Positions 6,160-10,712 of a stretch of 10,712 bases of DNA are shown here, piece by piece (positions within the stretch are counted from its first letter, which is position 1; each line of letters opens with the position of its first letter). Under the pieces are notes generated by a model that saw only the letters and a program-made list of their open reading frames with translations, was not told where the DNA came from and searched no databases. Source of the DNA: Bacillota bacterium (GTDB lineage Bacteria; Bacillota_G; SHA-98; UBA4971); contig JAAZEW010000145.1 in NCBI GenBank assembly GCA_012512055.1, forward strand, positions 1 through 10,712. The letters are read 5' to 3'. The position numbers were made by a program, and so were the translations under genes.

Positions 6160-8082
6160 ATGGGGAATAATGTCGGGGAACTCTCAAAGACACATGGCGC
6201 TGATGGTTCAGGCAAGCTGGAACACCAGCTATCGGCCTTGCTCGAAGTGCTGGCCCAGATATACGGTGCTGATAAGCTAGTCCTCAAGGCAGGCAAGTTG
6301 GAGGCATTGGGGCTCCTGAAATCTCCCAGCCTCGAGGATAAGGTTATTGCGCTTCAACGTATCGTTTTCGAAGACCCCACCCTTGATGAACTACCTGAAG
6401 GCAAGGACATTCCCAATATCATTGGGGAAATCGAGAATGAAGTCGCTGAAATCCTGGCCAGGCGTGAGGTGGAAGACAGGCTTGAGCGGCGAGTAGTTGA
6501 AAGGATGCAGAAGAAGCACGAAGAGTATGTTCGGGAAGTAAAGATGCAGATGATAAAGGAAGACGGGGTAGCCGATAACGCTCACACATTGAAGAAATAC
6601 GCAGAGCTTGAGAAGCTGGAGCGAAGGAAGCTGTCTAAATCCGCCCTTGAGTTGTTGCGTCCCAAAGAACTGTCAGAGGTTATCGGGCAGGATCGTGCCA
6701 TCCGGTCCCTTCTATCGAAGCTTGCTTCGCCCTTCCCTCAGCATGTAGTACTCTATGGCCCTCCGGGTGTCGGAAAGACCACTGTTGCCAGACTGGTCCT
6801 GGAAGAAGCGCGCAAGCTGAAGTTCACGCCTTTTGAGAAGTCCGCGAAATTTGTGGAGGTTGACGGAACCACATTAAGATGGGATCCCAGAGAGGTCACC
6901 AATCCGCTTCTGGGCTCTGTACACGACCCAATATACCAGGGGGCTAAGAGGGATCTTGCCGAAAGCGGCATACCCGAGCCTAAGCTGGGCCTTGTCACAG
7001 AAGCCCACGGGGGAGTCCTTTTCATTGATGAAATAGGAGAGATGGATCCTATTCTCTTGAGCAAACTGCTGAAAGTGCTGGAAGACAAACGTGTGCACTT
7101 TGATTCCTCATACTATGATCCCATCGATCCCCATGTGCCGAAGTATATAAAGAAGCTGTTTGAGACAGGCGCGCCTGCGGATTTTATCTTGATTGCCGCG
7201 ACCACAAAAGACCCGTCGGTTATAAACCCGGCATTGAGATCCCGTACTGCTGAAGTCTATTTCGAGCCATTGACCTCGACGCATATTGCGCAAATCGTCA
7301 GAGAGGCATCTGAAAGGATGAAGATACGCCTTGATAAAGACGTGCCTGAGATTATCAGCGACTACACAATTGAAGGAAGAAAGGCAGTGGCGATCCTTGC
7401 TGATGCTATCGGGCTTGCTCTCTATCAGGCCGGGGGAAAGACAAAAAGGCCAAAGGTAACCAAAGATCATGTCCTGGAAGTTGTCCGTTCAGCGCGAATG
7501 TCTCCACAAGTCCTTGTCAAAGCTGAAGACCGCCGAGAAGTAGGGAGAATCCTGGGGCTCGGAGTAAGTGACTTCGTAGGAAGCGTCATTGAGATAGAGG
7601 CGATTGCATTCCCTGCCAGGGAGCCTGGCAAAGGCAGGATCAGGTTTAATGATACAGCAGGTAGCATGGCAAAGGACTCGGTTTTTAATGCTGCCTCCGT
7701 GTTACGTAAGATTACAGGTAAAGACCTTGCCGAGTACGACGTCCACGTAAACGTCATCGGTGGTGGGCTTATAGACGGCCCTTCAGCCGGCAGCGCTGTG
7801 GCGATTGCCATCTTGAGTGCGGTTACCGCAAGGCCCATCAGGCAGAATGTTGCAGTTACAGGCGAAATCTCCATACAGGGGAAGGTAAAAAGCGTCGGTG
7901 GAATCATGGAAAAGATATACGGCGCCAGACAGGCAGGGGTCAATACTGTAATAATACCTCGCGAGAATGCCATGGACAGTCCCCCGGATCTCAGGGGAAT
8001 TCGGGTGGCAACTGTTGAGCATATTGAAGAGATCTTCCCGTATGTCTTCGACGAAGGATCGTTCTCTGTTTCCGCAGGCTAG
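6160..8082 (+). CDS. lonC: ATP-dependent Lon-family protease, sporulation-associated LonC type
   Basis: A 640-residue AAA+ serine protease. It lacks the N-terminal substrate-binding LON domain of LonA and has instead an N-terminal helical region with charged coiled-coil character (about 90-165, Glu/Arg/Lys-rich). The AAA+ module has Walker A GPPGVGKT (200-207) and Walker B VLFIDE (Asp290-Glu291). The C-terminal proteolytic domain has catalytic Ser542 in GPSAGSA and Lys585 in GGIMEKIYGA. The 43-residue spacing equals that of Escherichia coli Lon (Ser679/Lys722). Architecture and the location between rplI and dnaB fit the Lon paralog annotated as 'LonC' in endospore formers. It should degrade misfolded or regulatory proteins in the cytoplasm or forespore. 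Intact Walker motifs separate it from the ATP-independent LonC of Meiothermus. AAGGAG (6144-6149) supports ATG 6160. Confidence 0.9.
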   Translation: MGNNVGELSKTHGADGSGKLEHQLSALLEVLAQIYGADKLVLKAGKLEALGLLKSPSLEDKVIALQRIVFEDPTLDELPEGKDIPNIIGEIENEVAEILARREVEDRLERRVVERMQKKHEEYVREVKMQMIKEDGVADNAHTLKKYAELEKLERRKLSKSALELLRPKELSEVIGQDRAIRSLLSKLASPFPQHVVLYGPPGVGKTTVARLVLEEARKLKFTPFEKSAKFVEVDGTTLRWDPREVTNPLLGSVHDPIYQGAKRDLAESGIPEPKLGLVTEAHGGVLFIDEIGEMDPILLSKLLKVLEDKRVHFDSSYYDPIDPHVPKYIKKLFETGAPADFILIAATTKDPSVINPALRSRTAEVYFEPLTSTHIAQIVREASERMKIRLDKDVPEIISDYTIEGRKAVAILADAIGLALYQAGGKTKRPKVTKDHVLEVVRSARMSPQVLVKAEDRREVGRILGLGVSDFVGSVIEIEAIAFPAREPGKGRIRFNDTAGSMAKDSVFNAASVLRKITGKDLAEYDVHVNVIGGGLIDGPSAGSAVAIAILSAVTARPIRQNVAVTGEISIQGKVKSVGGIMEKIYGARQAGVNTVIIPRENAMDSPPDLRGIRVATVEHIEEIFPYVFDEGSFSVSAG

Positions 8083-8263
8083 AGATACATGTATCCATCC
8101 GCGGGCACGATGATTCCAGGATTTCGGAGCAAGCTTTCAGGGAATAATACTTGTTTGGAAGAAAAAGCATGACGTGCCCCATTATGCCTTCAGAGTGCAT
8201 ATTCAATAGAGGCGAAGCTCCGGAATCAGCCGTGCCAAGACCAAAGACGTAATTAGAAAAGGG
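8083..8263. other. intergenic gap between lonC and dnaB
   Basis: This 181-base gap holds a 12-base palindrome directly after the lonC stop and no open frame with a ribosome binding site. I see no convincing sigma-A promoter or intrinsic terminator, so whether dnaB is expressed from its own promoter or by readthrough cannot be decided from the sequence. Confidence 0.5.
8084..8095. repeat. 12-base perfect palindrome after lonC
   Basis: GATACATGTATC is its own reverse complement and begins one base after the lonC stop codon. It is AT-rich with no T-run, so it is not an intrinsic terminator. It has the form of a dimeric regulator's operator, but a palindrome of this length could be chance and no second copy was noticed. 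Confidence 0.35.
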
Positions 8264-8272
8264 GTGAAGGAT

Positions 8273-9619
8273 ATGGAGGCAGCATTCGACCTCAGCCGGG
8301 TGCCGCCGCAAAATACAGAAGCTGAGCAAGCAACACTCGGCTCAATGCTCCTTGACAGTGACGCTATTACAAAAGCCCTGGATATCCTTTCGCCTGGGGA
8401 CTTTTACAAGGATGCCCACAGGATTATTTTCGACACCATTGTCTCTATGTACGAAAAAGGAGAGCCTATCGACCTGGTCACTGTTACAGAGCAATTACGG
8501 CGGCGCGACGTGCTTGATGTCGTAGGCGGTATTCCATACATAGCGTCATTGGCGAGTATTGTTCCTACCGCAGCCAATATCCAATATTATGCCGGGATAG
8601 TGAAGGAAAAGGCCATATATCGAGCCCTGGTTAAAGTAGGTACAAGCATTGCCGCCCTAGGGTATGAAGGCACTGAAGACGTGGATCTGGCTTTGGATCA
8701 ATCAGAGCAAATGATATTCTCCCTCTCCCAGCAAAGAACCACTGACGGCGTGGCAGACATAAAGGTAGTCCTCATGGACACCTTCCAACGCATTGAAAGC
8801 CTCTATGAGACTAAAGGAAGGGGAACCGGAGTCCCTACAGGGTTCAAGGACCTGGACGTAATGCTAACCGGACTTCAACCATCCGACCTTATTATAATTG
8901 CAGCAAGACCGTCTATGGGTAAGACCAGCCTTGCGCTGAATATGGCATCACATGTGGCGTTGAATGAGAATCTGCCTGTAATAATCTTCAGCCTTGAAAT
9001 GTCCAGGGAACAGTTGGCAATGCGCCTTCTTTCCGCTGAAGCAAGAGTGGACGGGCAGAGGTTACGAAGGGGCCAGCTCGCAGACGAAGACTGGCAGCGA
9101 CTCTCTTACGGGCTTGGTAGGCTCAGTGAAGCCCCGCTTTACATAGACGACAGCCCGACGCTTACAGCGTTGGATATTAGGGCAAGATCTCGCAGGTTAA
9201 AAGCGGAATGCGGTCTTGGCCTTATAGTAATCGACTATCTACAGCTTGTTCAGGGGAGAGCACGAAGTGAGAACAGGCAGCAGGAAATTGCTGAGATAAC
9301 CAGGTCACTCAAAGCCCTCGCCAGGGAATTACGTGTGCCCGTTGTAGCCCTGGCACAACTTAGCAGGGCTGTTGAGACTGCCTCCGAGCGTAGACCGCTC
9401 CTCAGTCATCTGAAGGAGAGCGGAGAGATTGAGACTGCGGCTGATGTAGTGGCTTTCATTTATCGTGAAGATTACTACAATCAGAATAGCAAGAAGAAGA
9501 ATATCGCTGAGATAATTGTGGCTAAGCAGCGCAACGGCCCTACCGGTTCAGTTGACTTGATGTGGCGTAAAGAATTCACGAGATTTGAGAATCTTGAGCG
9601 GTATCAGAAGCCTTCTTGA
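8273..9619 (+). CDS. dnaB: replicative DNA helicase DnaB (DnaC in Bacillus naming)
   Basis: A 448-residue hexameric helicase that unwinds DNA at the replication fork ahead of the polymerase. The N-terminal domain (to about residue 150) starts with the family pattern PPQNTEAEQATLGSMLLD and contains PTAANIQYYAGIVKEKA. The C-terminal RecA-like motor has Walker A ARPSMGKT (Lys217 the catalytic lysine), the H1a-region SLEMSREQLAMRLLS, Walker B LIVIDYLQL (Asp321), and the DNA-binding/arginine-finger segment AKQRNGPTGSVDL near the end. Length is close to Bacillus DnaC (454). No intein is present at the P-loop, a common insertion site in this family. I chose ATG 8273 over the in-frame GTG 8264, which overlaps the ribosome binding site (AAGGGGTGA, 8259-8267). 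Confidence 0.97.
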   Translation: MEAAFDLSRVPPQNTEAEQATLGSMLLDSDAITKALDILSPGDFYKDAHRIIFDTIVSMYEKGEPIDLVTVTEQLRRRDVLDVVGGIPYIASLASIVPTAANIQYYAGIVKEKAIYRALVKVGTSIAALGYEGTEDVDLALDQSEQMIFSLSQQRTTDGVADIKVVLMDTFQRIESLYETKGRGTGVPTGFKDLDVMLTGLQPSDLIIIAARPSMGKTSLALNMASHVALNENLPVIIFSLEMSREQLAMRLLSAEARVDGQRLRRGQLADEDWQRLSYGLGRLSEAPLYIDDSPTLTALDIRARSRRLKAECGLGLIVIDYLQLVQGRARSENRQQEIAEITRSLKALARELRVPVVALAQLSRAVETASERRPLLSHLKESGEIETAADVVAFIYREDYYNQNSKKKNIAEIIVAKQRNGPTGSVDLMWRKEFTRFENLERYQKPS

Positions 9620-9622
9620 CAC

Positions 9623-9645
9623 TCCCCATGCCTAAAGGCAGGGGA
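9623..9645 (+). repeat. IS605-type hairpin A
   Basis: TCCCC (9623-9627) pairs with GGGGA (9641-9645), and TGCC (9629-9632) with GGCA (9637-9640). The loop is TAAA and A9628 is bulged. It starts three bases after the dnaB stop. With no T-run after it, it is a poor intrinsic terminator, though it may still stabilise the dnaB mRNA 3' end. Confidence 0.7.
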
Positions 9646-9712
9646 TTCCCGTGTGATTAAACTCAACTCCATTTTGCGTCCCGCGAAGTCTCCCAGGAAG
9701 CGCGCCATATAT

Positions 9713-9733
9713 CCCCATAACTAAAGTCAGGGG
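9713..9733 (+). repeat. IS605-type hairpin B
   Basis: CCCC (9713-9716) pairs with GGGG (9730-9733). Inside, T9718-A9729, A9720-T9727 and C9721-G9726 pair around a TAAA loop, A9717 is bulged, and A9719 faces C9728. That single mismatch suggests decay of a formerly perfect stem. CTTTACGG follows at 9734-9741. It matches hairpin A at 17 of 21 positions. Confidence 0.65.
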
Positions 9734-9755
9734 CTTTACGGCGCATATGGGTAAA

Positions 9756-10664
9756 TCAACGGGCAAACCGGTGCAGCCCCGCATTTCTTGCCATTTGCAT
9801 AGCTTCTCGGTATTCGCGCGAGGTAATAAGTCGATTCAGAGGAGGGTGTTCTCCGGCACGATATTGAGGCCGGTATTGGTCCATGATGTTGATGTAGGTA
9901 TCCCGGGAAATCTCATCAGCAATGAACTCCATGATGTCGGAAGTCCCGGCAAGCCCCTCAGGCAGCACCAAGTGGCGAACGATAAGGCCTCGCCGGGCTA
10001 TTCCGTTCTCATCAATTACAAGGTCTCCGACTTGTCTATGCATCTCTTTAAGCGCTGACTTCACCACGGAGGGATAGTCCTTTGCCCGGGAAAAGCGAAG
10101 CGCGGATTCTGCGTGGGCATACTTGACATCAGGCATGTAGATGTCCACTATTCCATCGAGAATTTCAAGTATCGCCAGGGACTCGTACCCCCCGCAGTTG
10201 TATACCAAAGGGATTTGCAATCCCCTTTCGCATGCGGTTGCGAGAGCAGTGAGTATTTGTGGAACGTAATGGGTAGGCGTTACCAGGTTTATGTTATGAC
10301 AGCCTTTTTCCTGGAGGGAGACCATGATTCTCGCAAGTTCGTCTTCTGATATCCGGCTGCCGATTCGCATTTGGCTGATATCCCAGTTTTGGCAGAATAC
10401 GCATTGAAGGTTACATCCGGTGAAGAATATGGTGCCGGATCCACATGTCCCCACAAGGGGAGGTTCTTCACCAAAATGTGCTCCGTGGCTTGATATCTGC
10501 ACTGTATCATCAGCCCTGCAAATCCCCGTCTGACCGGAAAGCCTGTCTATGCCGCATTTATGTCCACACAGATCGCAGGCGCCAAGTCTCGCCCATGCAG
10601 CTATTTTCCTCTTCTCGAGCTCACCTGTTTTCCAAAGAGACCTGTACGAACCAACGTATTTCAT
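9756..10664 (-). CDS. radical SAM protein, PflX / pyruvate formate-lyase activase-like (COG1313 type)
   Basis: A 302-residue radical SAM enzyme. The cluster motif Cys84-x3-Cys88-x2-Cys91 (GCNLQCVFCQNWDIS) binds the SAM-cleaving 4Fe-4S cluster. A second Cys set near the N-terminus (Cys30, Cys33, Cys37, Cys49, in CDLCGHKCGIDR and GICRA) is characteristic of the PflX group and may hold another metal site. Later conserved stretches are NLVTPTHYVPQI, YNCGGYES, DIYMPDVKY and RHLVLPEG. These proteins resemble glycyl-radical-enzyme activases, but their substrates are unknown; no glycyl radical enzyme is in the window, so activase activity should not be assumed. The start is ATG at 10664, with a weak AGGT seven bases upstream. 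The gene is convergent with dnaB. Confidence 0.88.
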   Translation of the reverse strand: MKYVGSYRSLWKTGELEKRKIAAWARLGACDLCGHKCGIDRLSGQTGICRADDTVQISSHGAHFGEEPPLVGTCGSGTIFFTGCNLQCVFCQNWDISQMRIGSRISEDELARIMVSLQEKGCHNINLVTPTHYVPQILTALATACERGLQIPLVYNCGGYESLAILEILDGIVDIYMPDVKYAHAESALRFSRAKDYPSVVKSALKEMHRQVGDLVIDENGIARRGLIVRHLVLPEGLAGTSDIMEFIADEISRDTYINIMDQYRPQYRAGEHPPLNRLITSREYREAMQMARNAGLHRFAR

Positions 10665-10712
10665 GAGGGATACCTACTTGCCGAGAAATAAGATAAAGAA
10701 GGACCGAGCTTC

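Larger units (their letters stand above)
9620..9755. mobile_element. putative IS200/IS605-derived non-coding relic (paired hairpins)
   Basis: The entire space between the convergent dnaB and radical SAM genes is bracketed by two hairpins of matching design (9623-9645 and 9713-9733). Both have CCCC/GGGG outer pairs, one bulged A on the 5' side, an inner stem and a TAAA loop. Single-sided bulged hairpins near both ends are the recognition feature of IS200/IS605 transposons, and CCTAAAGG-type stems followed by GGGGATTC are common downstream of tnpB genes. No TnpA or TnpB reading frame is present, so this would be a transposase-less derivative (MITE/PATE-like) or a decayed remnant. The exact ends cannot be fixed. 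Confidence 0.5.

Noticed and set aside
7467..7973. 168-residue open frame antisense to the lonC protease domain
   Set aside because: It lies wholly opposite strongly conserved catalytic sequence; the Ser/Thr/Pro-rich translation is the usual artefact of reading a coding strand backwards.
8151..8186. possible promoter for dnaB (TTGTTT or TTGGAA with CATTAT)
   Set aside because: The spacing is wrong for either combination and both boxes match consensus poorly.
9623..9755. CRISPR-like or terminator interpretation of the two hairpins after dnaB
   Set aside because: There are only two copies, which differ in the inner stem, with no spacer periodicity. Neither hairpin is followed by a T-run on the strand that would need termination.
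1..10712. a novel multi-gene defence, biosynthetic or mobile system
   Set aside because: Every sizeable gene falls into a known housekeeping or conserved family in an order typical of Firmicutes; only the non-coding hairpin segment looks accessory.

Overview
The window reads as a chromosomal housekeeping segment of an anaerobic, probably endospore-forming member of the Firmicutes (Clostridia-like, moderate GC). The signs are strong AGGAGG-type ribosome binding sites, many GTG/TTG starts, the order DUF951-ychF-rpsF-ssb-rpsR-(MazG-like)-yybS-rplI-lon-dnaB, a Lon paralog of the type annotated in spore formers, and a PflX-type radical SAM protein typical of anaerobes. The lineage is inferred from gene order and family membership only; no marker in the window fixes genus or species.

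Layout, left to right. Bases 69-1691 hold two membrane proteins: a small four-helix YvlD-type 'phage holin 4' family protein and an MscS-type mechanosensitive channel. They are separated by a 354-base gap with a GC-rich palindrome and a possible promoter. DUF951 (1704-1898) overlaps ychF (1898-3007) by one base, so the two are translationally linked, and mscS lies just upstream in the same direction. A strong sigma-A-type promoter (3043-3071) then drives rpsF-ssb-rpsR. Its leader folds into a hairpin plus bulge that fits the S6:S18 autoregulatory element, and an intrinsic terminator ends the unit at about 4248. A second block (MazG-like, yybS/DUF2232, rplI, lon-family protease) is tightly spaced up to 8082. 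After a 181-base gap comes the replicative helicase dnaB (8273-9619). The last gene, on the opposite strand (9756-10664), is a PflX-type radical SAM protein convergent with dnaB.

Most of the window concerns translation and replication: S6, S18 and L9, the ribosome-associated ATPase YchF, SSB and DnaB. Protein quality control (Lon-like protease) and membrane homeostasis (MscS, YvlD-like, YybS) are interleaved. gdpP, the c-di-AMP phosphodiesterase gene that usually sits between yybS and rplI in Firmicutes, is absent from this position.

The most unusual DNA is the 136-base space between dnaB and the radical SAM gene. It is bracketed by two hairpins of the same architecture (CCCC/GGGG outer stem, one bulged A, TAAA loop), which look like the subterminal hairpins of IS200/IS605-type elements without a transposase. 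I found no evidence for a CRISPR array, tRNA or rRNA, phage, toxin-antitoxin or defence system, or a novel multi-gene system.
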